From contig OX621253.1 of NCBI GenBank assembly GCA_951640165.1, positions 33,301,969 to 33,365,968 of the forward strand: a stretch of 64,000 nucleotides of DNA, written 5' to 3'. Numbering within the stretch: the stretch's first letter is position 1; the number at the start of each line of letters is the position of its first letter. The translations under genes were made by a program, and so were the position numbers. Below the pieces are notes generated by a model. It had not been told where the DNA came from. It saw nothing but the letters and a program-made list of their open reading frames with translations, and made no database searches. This DNA is from Pseudoips prasinana (lineage: Eukaryota > Arthropoda > Insecta > Lepidoptera > Nolidae). Positions 50,936-61,702 of the stretch are shown here, piece after piece.

Positions 50936-52470
50936 CTTTATATATTATCTATTAAGGACATTATTATGTACAGAACGACGACGTCGATATATACTGATGG
51001 TTGACTTTTACTTTGACGACATTTACATGACCATATACACATAAGTAGAGTGCTGGCAGTTAGTAAATATAAAACATAAAGTAGAATGAATATATATACA
51101 ATTGTATGTACGGGGAGATGTGATTTTGGAATACCTATAATGTGACGCAATCTGCGTAAGTGTGCGTAAACTTTATCTATTTCCCGATGAATACGATACA
51201 AAGAGGGCGGTTTTTACGGCACACACACACTAACACTAATGAGACATCTATCTCGGATGGTTCGGATCAAGATGATCGAACACGCCAATTGAATCAAGCT
51301 ACCATTATATACTATAGTGTCGACAGCGTGTAATCCCTGTATGTGTAGACTGTCTAAACAAGCGGGCATGCGATAAGTCATGTGTGGGAGATATCTGTTT
51401 GCCCAACGCGGGTCACGTACATGTGAATAAAGGGCATAGATCCCTTCGCAGACAGACTCTCTCATGCAACGCGGGACGCGCTAGAAGCAAGCCTACTGTT
51501 ACAGCCTTTTGAGAACACGTCTGTGATCGGCCCATATTATAAATCTCCGAAACATACCCTATACTCAAACTATTATGGCTATAGATTACTTAGATCTAGC
51601 AACTATCCGAGTATTCTCATATTCACACAAACACACAAGCACGCATGCACGCATGCTACAACTTAAGTTGTCGAGAATGTTAGATTTAAGCTACCGAAAC
51701 ATTTCTCTCAGATAACGTGAATAATTGCGCAACCTCAAAGTAATTGCCATTAGCGTAAAATTAACAAAATCTCATATAACTGAATTACTGAGTTAATTCA
51801 CAATCACATGAGTGGGATTTTACAATCAACAGTATCTGAATATACATATATATATAAATCAACTATTTCTGACACACTCTTGATGACACATGACCTTGAC
51901 AATGACCCTGAGACTATGAAATAAATAAAATAACTGATATTAATAATTCTAGGAAATCATGGTTAACTCATCATAACTCATGAGACTAATTGCATTGATA
52001 ATATTTCTTTACAAATTATTACGAGCTATGTTAAGATTAAGTAGACAGTAGTTTTGCATTTTCCGCTTCATCCTACAGGACTCGTGTGAAAACCATTTTC
52101 CGGCATATACACGCGGTAGCTGAAACCCGGGGTAAGTTGTAGAAAATAGCCCATATATTATTTTATTTTCACGAATCATTACTGAAACTTGGAGCCATAT
52201 ACTGTGTTTAACTACAATTCCAATTAGGATGTTTATTTACAGCAATTTTCTTCTAAACAGCATTAATTAACTTTATAGGAATCAAGGTATGAATATAGGA
52301 TGTAATAGCATATTATGTTAATTTATTCTAGACGATCACGCGCCTTATAAAACTACATATAGACGATCACGCCCAACTAAAACTCAACTAAAAATTATTA
52401 ATTAAATAAAACCTCACACTAGTATATCAGCAGAGGTTAGGTAAGAGTACAGACTTTACGGCAGTCTTCC
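50936..52470. other. unassigned DNA
   Basis: No convincing gene. 51190-51490 is less AT-rich and has a TATAGTATATAATGG (minus) and GGTCACGTACATGTGAATAA (plus). It might be an old LTR or regulatory segment, but I see no paired copy or TG...CA ends. Confidence 0.35.
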
Positions 52471-52474
52471 GACA

Positions 52475-52790
52475 GGGGGGGGGGGGTTAGTACAGTATCG
52501 TGTTCAACCGCAGTTGGTCCTAGGTCCAGATTCCACGTCAGGCTACAAAATATTTCTTGTACCTTCCGTTCGAGAAATATCCTGAGTAAAAGCCAGAAAT
52601 CAGGAAGTGAAAGTTTACATAATAAGTCGTCTGTCCAGCACCTAATTGTGCTAGCTTACCTGTCCTACCTGATTACTGTGAAAGTAGGAATGGATTTCCT
52701 GCATAATACCTCTGTCTGCACACACATTCGTGCATTATAATATATCTGCTGCAGATGGCTAACCTCCGTTAAAACTAGCCGCTGTCACTG
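52475..52790 (+). mobile_element. old SINE-A remnant after a 12-base G run
   Basis: GTGTTCAACCGCAGTTGGTC, GACCTAATTGTGCTAG-like body text and CACACACATTCGTGCATTAT then AATATATCTGCTGCAGATGG follow SINE-A order at low identity. A run of 12 G lies at 52475-52486. Confidence 0.45.
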
Positions 52791-54280
52791 CAAATCGTTT
52801 ATATTGATTTGTCAATTTGGGCAGGTATTATCCTTGTTTCACAGTTTGTATAGCTCACAGAGATTGTGGCACGGTTTACCCTCTTAGTCCCTTTATAAAC
52901 CAGTGTAGGTACACCGCCACTTAAAAAAGAATATTAATAAAGCCCTAAGCATAAAGTTTTTTTGTTGTCTCTAAGTTACACAGGATAGGATTCCAGATAC
53001 CAGGTCTTGTTTTTTACGCATACGTAAAACCGAAAACATACTAAAATCTATAAATCTGAATTAATCAAATAATTTTCTTGCCCAAAACTGAATAAATTAG
53101 ACTTTTTAGGAACTAAACTACAAGAAAGGTTTGCACATTTGGTTAGCAAACGTTTATATTGCGCAGTTTCAAGAAAACATTTCTACAAAAATACGCTAAA
53201 ACACAAAAATTAAACGGTTAAGCGGTCGTTATAGATACCTACACTGTGGCCAAAAAATATTTACCCAGGCTTAAAACCCACCCAATGCATGTGTGTGGTG
53301 AAATGACTGTTAATAAGGGCTCTTAATATTTTCTTATAGCAAACAACAATTTAACAAGACATTCCCAGATTTCCTCAAATTGGTTTTGCTGAAGTCAGAC
53401 AAGAAAGGTTCATGATTGGCAAGACAGGCGTCGCTTCAGGCAATGTACAAAATAAACAGTGAATTATTTGAATTACTGCGGCTTCTAATCCACGCTTACG
53501 AACGAATCCATGTCAATTCTTAAACGAAATATATCATAATATATTAAAACCTTACTAAGCAAACTCGACTCCAGCTAAGAAATAACTGTGACTTTAAGTC
53601 GGTTTATTATGATTAGGTCATATAAAAATAGTCTAAACTTTATAAAGACAGTGCGACAAACAATCATACACATAATCCATATGTGTATATGTGTATAATT
53701 ATTGTTTGAACGCATAAAACCCCGTTTTGTATTAGGAACTGTCTTAGTGTGTTCTGGAACCTGCCATGTATTATCGTAAATGGCCCAAGTGGCACCACTC
53801 GGGCATACAAGAGTAACTATGTATTTGTCCAGATATAATTACACATAAATTAGTTTAACAGTCTTAAACTGCTGGCAAACTCGGGCAATTTTTTTTTCCT
53901 TTCAAAGCTGGCTTACAAAAATGAATCACGACAAACAGTTGTGAAAATTCTCATAAAAATCCCATTTAAACTTTTCCAACTTCGGTTTCGAACCAAGTAC
54001 GTCGCGGTTGATTAAAAGTCACGAAGACTTTTAATCAACCGCGTTACAAAATAAATACCATTTAGTGAATTAAGCCTCATAATCGACACAGCAAAGCACT
54101 ACCTCGAGTCAAATACACTACCTACTTAACACAAACTAAAGACAATTATTTGAGCTACGCTGTTACGTGTACTGAAAATCAAACATATATGAATATCAAA
54201 TTCTGGAGTAGTTAATACATTTGTATATGTATTAAATCAAAATTTGACATTTATGTAACATTAAATGGCGTTTAGCCATT
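52791..54280. other. unassigned DNA with an 18-bp hairpin
   Basis: A perfect hairpin at 54003-54043: arm CGCGGTTGATTAAAAGTC, 5-base loop. It follows a reversed tRNA-like GGTTTCGAACC at 53983. Nothing else is recognised. Confidence 0.5.
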
Positions 54281-54685
54281 TAATCTCAACAGCCTTCTGC
54301 GCGGGACATATTATAGTGCTCAAGTGTGTGATAAACACAGGAGCACTTTCTATTCCATCACTCTCATGATCCGATGGGACGCCAAGCGACACTAGGTTTT
54401 GTGTGACAATGTCTAATGTAATGTTCTTTATTGGAAAGAGTTAATAAAATAAATAATAATAATATAAAAACATGACCGGAAAGAGGTCAGGCACAGGACC
54501 GACGGCTTTAGGTGCTCTCCGAGGCACGGGGGTATAATACCGCCAACTCCCAGACTTCGGGCTGATGCTGAGAAATTTTTCTTTTAACAGAAAAGTCCCA
54601 AAATCACTTTTTGGCCCGACCCGGGATTTGAACCTAGGACCTCGTTCTCTGCGGGTGAACACGTTACCGCTAGATCAACGAGGCA
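54281..54685 (-). mobile_element. SINE-A with an 80-bp insertion
   Basis: Full SINE-A read from right (GATCAACGAGGCA, TTTGAACCTAGGACCTCG) to left. Between GCCAAGCGACAC (54381-54392) and ATGACCGGAAAGAGG (54472) there is an AT-rich insert with ATAAAATAAATAATAATAAT near its right end. It is absent from other copies and has only a 4-base possible duplication. Confidence 0.8.
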
Positions 54686-54721
54686 GTCAAAACGCCCTTT
54701 ATACAATACCAACAATTTTAT

Positions 54722-55945
54722 AGTATAAAATAAAATAAAAAAGGTTTTTATTCGCGTAGACTTTAAAAAAGCGCTTGTAAATAGTCAGAACATGTTTGTA
54801 GTAATATAGTTGTATACCTACATTATTATTTCTAGTAACATAGATATTTAGGTACACATTGTATGAAAACATATATTAAAATTTATTTTATTATAGCATT
54901 GATATTTAGCTAGCTCGTATCAAGTTATTGTCAAGAGATTATGTTTAATTATCTAGTTTAAGTCTAATATTTTTACTACATATTGTCAATGGTTCTGTCT
55001 ATATTAAGGTATTATTATTATGACGGACCTTGTGTTAATAACGACGGTCGCGCTTTAATGCTACCGCCGGATCCAATGCGCCCCAACTGAGAAGACCCAG
55101 CGAAACAAACTCAGTGGGTTCATCTACTACCGGTTTCAACACACACAACAGTTGAGACGGTCCGGCGAAACATACTCAAGCGGGCATGAACACGGGATTT
55201 GGTCCAATTAGAGTAAGTAATTATTTGGTTGGCAAACACAATATATGCTCGATCGGTTGTCTGAATGCTTATTATTTTAGATTATATTTAGGTATACAAA
55301 AGAAAAACTTCGAAACAATAACATTATTCATTTTGAGACAGAGTCAATAATTTTAAATTAAGTATAATATAGCAATCATTTACAGATAGTTCACGTAACT
55401 CAGGAGATCAGTTTTGTCTATATGGCTACAAGGTCTCCAGCGAGCAATGTGCAGGTAGGCAGTGAGAGCCAGACGTCTTTGTCATCGATGTACTCTTTAG
55501 TGGTGTAATAACCCCTAGCCATAAGTACACGTTTAATATGTGTTTTAAAACTTGTGTCAGGCAGATCAGTAATTTGAGTAGGAAGCTTGTTATAAACCTA
55601 ATACAATTTCCTAAAAATGATTTATTAGTTTTGCTTACTCTAAAGCCTGGCATGGCTAGTTTGTTTTTATTCCTAGTATTTATATTATGCAGTTCACTTT
55701 TCTTTTTATATTTATGAATATTTTTTCTAACAAATATTATATTCTGATATATATATTCCGATGGCACAGTAAGTATATTTATTTCTTTAAACAAATTTCG
55801 CAAAAATCGCGACTGCCTAAACCATAAATGGCTCTGATTGCTCTTTTCTGCAATACAAAAATAGTACCTATGTCAGCCGCCGAACCCCACAGCAGAATGC
55901 CATACGACAATATAATGCTATGAAAGTACGCGAAATAATGAATGA
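54722..55945 (-). mobile_element. LINE-T, 5'-truncated copy with coding end
   Basis: The minus strand runs from the carboxy part of the polyprotein into the same 3' UTR as the 29.75-kb copy. The UTR has CCGATCGAGCATATATTGTG and TGGACCAAATCCCGTGTTCA, then ACAAACATGTTCTGACTATT and an A/T-rich tail. Its UTR is more complete in the middle than the reference copy. Truncation point near 55945. Confidence 0.9.
55426..55945 (-). pseudogene. LINE-T polyprotein carboxy end, frameshifted
   Basis: Frames: YFAYFHSIILSYGILLWGSA and FVLQKRAIRAIYGLGSRD. Then, shifted, FKEINILTVPSEYIYQNIIF and NKLAMPGFRVSKTNKSFLGN. The last part shifts again. Each aligns with 31417-31938. Frameshifts near 55795 and 55598 kill it. 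Confidence 0.85.
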
Positions 55946-55984
55946 AAAAATGAATATAAATGTAGTTCATCATTAAAATAAAAT

Positions 55985-56110
55985 GTTATGCTCAGAAGCC
56001 GGAGACGTTTAGAAATTAAACCGCCATCGCGGTCACTGATATTTTAATCGCACGCCAAGGAGCTTAACCTCTTTGATGTTTTACGGACCAGTGAGAGGAG
56101 CGTTTAAAAG
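55985..56110 (-). mobile_element. 5S-like SINE fragment
   Basis: CCGGAGACGTTTAGAAATTA, AACCGCCATCGCGGTCACTG and TGTTTTACGGACCAGTGAGA match the reversed 5' half of the SINE at 41.67-41.98 kb. Confidence 0.6.
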
Positions 56111-56119
56111 TGGCATTAA

Positions 56120-56495
56120 CTCACATATAAGACTAAATATAGTGTCATGTTAGAGCGAATACAAAACAAATTTGTTAGATTTTTATATTTGAAGCTCTAT
56201 GGAGTATATCCTTTTTACCCGCATATGTATCCAACCTTGTTTATATTAGGCATGGTTGGTTACCACGAGCTGAGAGTTAGGCGTGAGTTTGCTCTTGTAT
56301 TATATATTTTTAAATTAATGAAAGGCAAATGGCGGCGACGTCGGCCTCAGCTGCTGGCCGTACCTAGTGGCCGCACAAATCTCCTAAACAAGGCGCCCCT
56401 GACCCAAGCACTTCGCACTCTAAACAGGGTAGCAGAGAATATAGACATTTTTGCCTGTACACTGAGTGAATTCACAAGGATAACATTGTATATAT
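56120..56495 (+). pseudogene. LINE carboxy end (LERIQNKFVRFLYLK type)
   Basis: The frame from 56147 reads LERIQNKFVRFLYLKLYGVY, MVGYHELRVRREFALVLYIF, KLMKGKW and RTLNRVAENIDIFACTLSEF. It is related to the LINE at 17.55 kb (same R-DL-fl-kl region and ending). The frame then runs into a LINE-T tail at 56496. Sequence after that tail (GTGTGGATAATAAATAAATA at about 56893) looks like a separate LINE end, so the LINE-T tail probably inserted into this older LINE. Confidence 0.75.
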
Positions 56496-56795
56496 CCGTC
56501 ATAATAATAATACCTTAATATAGACAGAACCATTGACAATATGTAGTAAAAATATTAGACTTAAACTAGATAATTAAACATAATCTCTTGACAATAACTT
56601 GATACGAGCTAGCTAAATATCATTGCTATAATAAAATAAATTTTATAAATGTTTTCATACAATCAATACAATGTGTACCTAAATATATATGTTACTAGAA
56701 ATAATAATGTATACAACTATATTACTACAAACATGTTCTGACTATTTACAAGCGCTTTTTTATAGTCTACGTGAATAAAAACCTTTTTTATTTTA
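56496..56795 (+). mobile_element. LINE-T tail, 5'-truncated
   Basis: ACCTTAATATAGACAGAACC, AATGTGTACCTAAATATATA, TTTACAAGCGCTTTTTTATA and a TTTTTTATTTTA end. Confidence 0.85.
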
Positions 56796-56919
56796 GTTAT
56801 AGAAATAAGGTTGTCTAAAGTTTTTTGCTACACTATTGTATTGGGTTGTACCTGTAAAAATAGTTGTAAGTTTTAAGTAAAAGGTTGTAAGTGTGGATAA
56901 TAAATAAATAAAAAATATA

Positions 56920-57361
56920 TATTTATGTGAATTCAACTGTAAAGCCACTTGGTGACAGAATAAAATGGGTGGGTGGTAACTAGGCTTGTCTACGAGTGTG
57001 AGCCTATAGGAGTATTGCCCGGGCAGTTGCTAACACCCAGCCAAATGAACTTCTTCGTAGGGTATGATAAGTACTTTATGATTTTGAACGTTTCTGTTAA
57101 AGATTGAGCATTTCATTGGACAATAGCAGAAATATATATTATTATTACTTAGTCAAAACATAGTTATTTAGGGTTAGAGTGTTTAAATTAATTTTGCATC
57201 AATTTGGCTAGTTTATCTTTTACTTATTTTGAAGATAATCAAATTTATAAAACTTTTACTCTCTTGTATTCTGATTTTAAAATCTGTTAATACTAGTAGT
57301 CAGTTTTATAGTATAAAAATATGTAGCTCAATCCAAAACTATCTAAATTTTATATTTATTA
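56920..57361. other. unassigned AT-rich DNA
   Basis: No gene or repeat is recognised. Confidence 0.4.
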
Positions 57362-57675
57362 CTAGCTGTGCCCCGCGGTTTTACCCATGTTAAATTTTAT
57401 AATTTATCACAGCTCCACCCCCGTAGGTGAAAGCGTGATAATATGTAGCCTATATGTTGACCTGACCTCTTAGTAATATTCATGCCAAATTTGAAGTTAA
57501 TCCATTCAGTACGTTTTGAGTTTAGCTCGGACATACATACAGACAAACAGACAAAAATTCTAAAACCTATATTTTTAGCTTCGATATTGATTGTCACTCC
57601 CCAAGAATCGTTTTAAAAAATATATGAAATGTAGATACAGTTTTGACTTTCCTACGATTTTATTATATGTATAGA
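57362..57675 (-). mobile_element. non-autonomous Helitron, family 1, full length
   Basis: The minus strand starts TCTATACATATAATAAAATC and ends with ACATGGGTAAAACCGCGGGG then CACAGCTAG. It is preceded by A and followed by T in canonical fashion. 314 bases. Confidence 0.9.
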
Positions 57676-58380
57676 TATTATTGGTTAAACATATTTTATA
57701 GGCAATTTTAGTATATTTTAAAACAAACAGCTGACTTCAACTGTTTTAATTGAAACAAACCGATTGAAACAAATCTTTTATGTCACCATCCTGTAAGCAT
57801 AGCCTTTTGAATAAATCTGATGGAGATGAATTTACTAAATCAGTTTATGCTAAAAATAGCCAAAAATAGCATGGTTCATGCAAATTTAGTGGATACACCG
57901 TAGTTTTAAGCATATAAAGTAGATACATGCATGCAAATTCCTGTGTTCTCTCCTGTATTAGGTTTATTGTATTCTAAATAAAGAAATTTGAAATTTGAAG
58001 ATTTGATGAACAACGGAGAAGTTGCGTAACAAACATATAATGAAATTTATTCAGCACTTGGGTATTTACATACACTTGTACTTGTCAAGCTCACAATGTA
58101 TTACATAAACACAGTTTAAAAACAGTAATTTAAGCAACAATTTTTTTGAATTAGTCCGTCCGTGCGGTCTGTTTCGTCACATATATTTTTTATATCCTTA
58201 AATAAATAATAAATAGCAAGTTCAAGAAATATCAAATTAAATAATTGAAAACAACGAGCAGTTGGCTAGCGCAAAAGGCTCTCAACCAGTAGCTTAATTT
58301 AAGCGACTAATACCTGAGGGCACCCTTATGGGGTTCGGGCCACAGCCCAGGCGGCCACTGAAGTAAAAAGATGGAATTCG
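57676..58380. other. unassigned DNA, short shared motif
   Basis: 58300-58340 (CTGAGGGCACCCTTATGGGG, TTCGGGCC) resembles the 3' UTR of the jockey-like LINE at 25.75-25.79 kb (GGAGGGCACCCCCTGTGGGG, TTCGAACC). It may be an old copy of that LINE end. Confidence 0.45.
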
Positions 58381-58386
58381 AAATGG

Positions 58387-58446
58387 GTGTTGTGTGTGTG
58401 TCTCGTGCAAGTGATCTGACACTTGCACGGGACACACACACAACAC
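58387..58446. repeat. 27-bp inverted repeat (hairpin)
   Basis: Arm 58387-58413 (GTGTTGTGTGTGTGTCTCGT then GCAAGTG) pairs with 58420-58446 with one mismatch across a 6-base loop. Part of the arm is a (GT)n run. Confidence 0.9.
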
Positions 58447-59105
58447 AAACATAAGGCTTTTTCTTTGGAAACCGTTTAAAATGATAACTAAAAATTATTT
58501 AACTTAGATAGATTTAAAGAGCATTCTTAATCCCTAAATTGCTTTATGGATAGATATGACTAGGACAGCCTCTTTTTAGTTTACTACTAATTTTCAATGT
58601 AGATCTTTAAATTACACCTATAAAAAATTAAAATAAAAAACATTAATGCAATAAGATCAAAGCTTTAATATTATGAAAGCACCTTTATAAAAGGGTGACT
58701 CCCCCTGTGTAAATGCGTTACAAATTTCACGGTAAAATACTGTTGTGTTTTATAAAGTACTTTAAACTGGTCAAATGGATTCCGTAGTTAATCGAAAAAA
58801 AGTTGTTTTTATCAAGTAAAACTTTTGGGCGTCGATTAACTAATTGTTAAGTGGACGTCATTTGAGAGTACAACATTAAAGACGGGTCATGTTTCGTTAA
58901 TATATATACCAATGCCTCGAAAGTAGAGCAAAAGATACACGACGATACTCAACTATGCATTAAGACAGTATCGAGCGCACGCGCGTTTCAATATACGGTT
59001 CAGACGCTACATATGCATACAAGAACTAAATTGCGATAAAAATATCTATTTTTTTGTGAATTTTTCCTTTATATCCGTGAAAGTTACTATGAAGTTTGAT
59101 TTATA
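58447..59105. other. unassigned DNA
   Basis: No gene or repeat is recognised. Confidence 0.4.
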
Positions 59106-59785
59106 TCCCATATTAATAAAATCGTAATGGAATCAGGCGTTACTTTGCGGAAATCCATAACAATCAAAATACAAAATCAATATGTAGTGTTTATTCCGCT
59201 AATTGTCAGTTTAATCATGCCGGGATGCAATTTGCACCGCCCTCCCGCCCGCGGGAGTCTCCTTCGAGCACTCCACGAGTTAGCAGCCCTTGAGAATGGT
59301 CCGTGGAGGACTGAAACACGTGTTGGGTATCGTACTGGCGCATGTAATTTGCTTTTTTATATTGTCCTTCTTGCATGTGCACATTTTTGCGGGCGGGAGG
59401 GCGGTGCAAATTGCATCCCGGCATGATTAAACTGACAATTAGCGGAATTAACACTACATATTGATTTTGTATTTTGAATAAAATCGTAGGAAAGTCGAAA
59501 CTGTACTTTGAATATTTTTTAGAAGGATACTTGGGACGTGATCTACAATCGATATCGAAGCCAAAAATATAGGTTTTAGAATTTTTGTCTATGTGTCTGT
59601 TTGTCTGTATGTATGTCCGGGCTAAACTCAAAAAGTACTCCATGGATTTACTTCAAATTTTGCATGAATATTACTAAGAAGTCCGGTCAACATATAGGCT
59701 ACATATTATTACGCTATCACCTACGGGTGAGCAGCTGTGACAATTTATTAAGTTTAACGCGGGTAAAACCGCGGGGCACAGCTAG
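59106..59785 (+). mobile_element. Helitron, family 1, carrying a 350-bp insert
   Basis: The 5' end TCCCATATTAATAAAATCGT follows A at 59105. After the insert the body resumes at 59477 (AATAAAATCGTAGGAAAGTC, ATATCGAAGCCAAAAATATA). It ends with hairpin CGCGGGTAAAACCGCGG and GGCACAGCTAG before T. Without the insert it would be about 318 bases, as in the other copies. The 77-residue frame at 59601-59834 recurs in sister copies and is not a gene. Confidence 0.85.
59127..59476. mobile_element. inverted-repeat element with 12-bp flanking repeat
   Basis: AATAAAATCGTA flanks it at 59115-59126 and 59477-59488. Inside, two 87-bp arms (59166-59252 and 59389-59475) are inverted copies with one mismatch. 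The outer part is AAAATACAAAATCAATATGT, then CATGCCGGGATGCAATTTGC and CACCGCCCTCCCGCCCGC. The 136-bp loop has a small stem and GAAACACGTGTTGGGT (59313-59328). A 39-bp asymmetric leader with CAGGCGTTACTTTGCGGAAA precedes the left arm. Frames at 59127-59426 and 59215-59643 merely read the arms. Class unknown. Confidence 0.75.
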
Positions 59786-60506
59786 TATCCCATATATGGT
59801 GCTGCGCGTTTCATTACATCAAGATTTTTTCTGACTAATAATTTGGTCATTTTAATGGTTTGTGAATCGATTTGATATTTTTTGGACTCGATAGCGTATG
59901 TTCACAAGATCCTATAGAATATCCGTAAACTACTGCAATCATCAGACAACCGTCGTTAGGATATACCAGAGACCTACTTTACTGTTTACATTAGCCCAGA
60001 AAAGAACCGACACTTCAAATTGAAAATACTAGTAGTGTTACCCACATCACAAACGACCCGTTTCACGCCACTACTAATAAAACACCACAAATGATACCAA
60101 ACCTAGCTACACCCATTTAAAGCCCATTTTGAAATGGCAGTACTTGAAGACGGTACCTTAGAACTCGGATATTTGAAAATAGACTTTAAAATTCAGTTAA
60201 TAAAGTTTACAAACGAATGAGTAGGTAGTATTCTATCCCAAGGTGCTATCTTAGAGTCTTGTTTTACCAAATTCAACTTTATATCATAGACATAAGGCAG
60301 ACATTTAAAATGGTTGTGTATTGCCATAATCAACAGCTGTAGGGAGAATCAATTTATCCAGGGAAGGGGAATTATGAATGCTTGGGGGATTTTGTTACTA
60401 AGATTCATTTTGTAAGAGTCTCAAGATTGTGGCAAGGTAATGATAAGCTGTGGACAATGAATAGTAGTTTGGAGCTTGAGACAATACTTAGTTATATTCG
60501 TAATAT
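59786..60506. other. unassigned DNA
   Basis: No gene is supported. TATCCCATAT directly after the Helitron end repeats the Helitron's own 5' start. Confidence 0.4.
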
Positions 60507-60660
60507 GAGACTGGTCTAGAGGTAGCGTGTTCACCCGCAGATATCGAGATCCTGGGTTCAAATCCTGGGTCGGTCCAAAAGTGATTTTGGGACTTTTCTG
60601 TAAAAAGAAAAATTTCTCAGCATCGTCTGGGAGTTGGCGGTATTATACCCCCGTGCCTCT
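60507..60660 (+). mobile_element. SINE-A head, 3'-truncated
   Basis: A box CTGGTCTAGAGGTAGCG, B box GGTTCAAATCC, GGGACTTTTCTGTAAAAAG, CTGGGAGTTGGCGGTATTAT, ending at GTGCCTCT. The distal two thirds are missing. Confidence 0.8.
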
Positions 60661-60733
60661 ACATAATTATTCTATAATTTTAATAAATGATATTGTTTTC
60701 AAAATCGCAATTTTATTCTTAAGTCCCTGGCCC

Positions 60734-60893
60734 GACATTTTGCGAAAGAGACATTCTGCGAAAGGGACATTCTGCAAAAAAAGCCATTTTGCGAAAGAGA
60801 CATTCTGCGAAAGAGACGTTCTGCGAAAGAGACATTCTGCAAAAGAGACGTTTTGCGACCAAGGGACATTTTGCGAAAGAGACGTTTTGCGCA
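60734..60893. repeat. 16-bp minisatellite, about 10 copies
   Basis: Units of the form GACATTYTGCGAAAGA follow one another. Variants have GACGTT, CAAAAAAA and an 18-base unit ending GACCAAGG. Because 16 is not a multiple of 3, long frames on both strands (60527-60949, 60667-60894) arise from the absence of stops rather than from coding selection. Confidence 0.9.
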
Positions 60894-61212
60894 TTATCCT
60901 AACTAAGATGGTTAGACTATCACCACAAGGCCGACGTCGGATTATGTAAGACTTTTGATTACTCTAATGACTGTTATAGATATTCTCATGGGAACTGGGA
61001 CAAACAATTCAAGGTGATAAATCAATTCGATCGGCTGGACAAAAAGCGTGGAACATCGTCACCGCACGCTTCGTTTAAGCTATATGTACCTCTGCACTGA
61101 GTATATATGTATATAGATATACCTCCGTGCATTATTAGTAGGTATACATCATTATATAGGTATGCAAAGAGTATATCTCAGTGTGGAGTGTCACCTATTA
61201 TATTGTAGATTA

Positions 61213-61533
61213 TCTGTACATATAATAAAATCGTAGGTAAGTCAAAACTGTACATTGAATATTTTTTTAAAAGGATACTTGGGGCGTGATCTACAATCAA
61301 TATCGAAGCCAAAAATATAGTTTTCAGAATTTTTGTCTGTGTGTCTGTTTGTCTGTATGTATGTCCGGGCTAAACTCAAAAAGTACTGCATGGATTAACT
61401 TGAAATTTTGTATGAAGATTACTAAGAGGTTGGGTCAACATATAGGCTACATATTATCACGCTATCACCTACGGGGGTGGAGGTGTGATAATTTATAAAG
61501 CTTAACGCGGGTAAAACCGCGGGGCGCAGCTAG
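61213..61533 (+). mobile_element. non-autonomous Helitron, family 1, full length
   Basis: Starts TCTGTACATATAATAAAATC after A. It has CGTGATCTACAATCAATATC and GTAGGTGATAGCGTGATAAT (as reverse complement). It ends with hairpin CGCGGGTAAAACCGCGG and GGCGCAGCTAG before T. 321 bases, the best-preserved plus-strand copy. Confidence 0.9.
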
Positions 61534-61702
61534 TTTAGATTAGAAGTGTAAAGAATAGTTTTCAATTCTATCGGCAGTCCCCAAAGAAGAGGAATAAGTA
61601 CACTTGAATTGTAAAAACAAGTAAAACGAAGACTGCCCCACATGTTTTTAGGCTTTTTTTGCAACATATTCATTTTAGTTTAAAGATAGGAAACTTGAAT
61701 AT

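Noticed and set aside
51190..51490. Solo LTR or promoter in a less AT-rich stretch
   Set aside because: It has AATAAA and TATA-like words, but there is no second copy in the window, no TG...CA boundaries and no target duplication, so it is left unassigned.
60527..60949. 140-residue frame over the minisatellite as a repeat protein (KRHSAKETFCERDVL)
   Set aside because: The unit is 16 bp, so it cycles through three frames. The frame begins inside a SINE head and both strands are open, which points to composition rather than coding.
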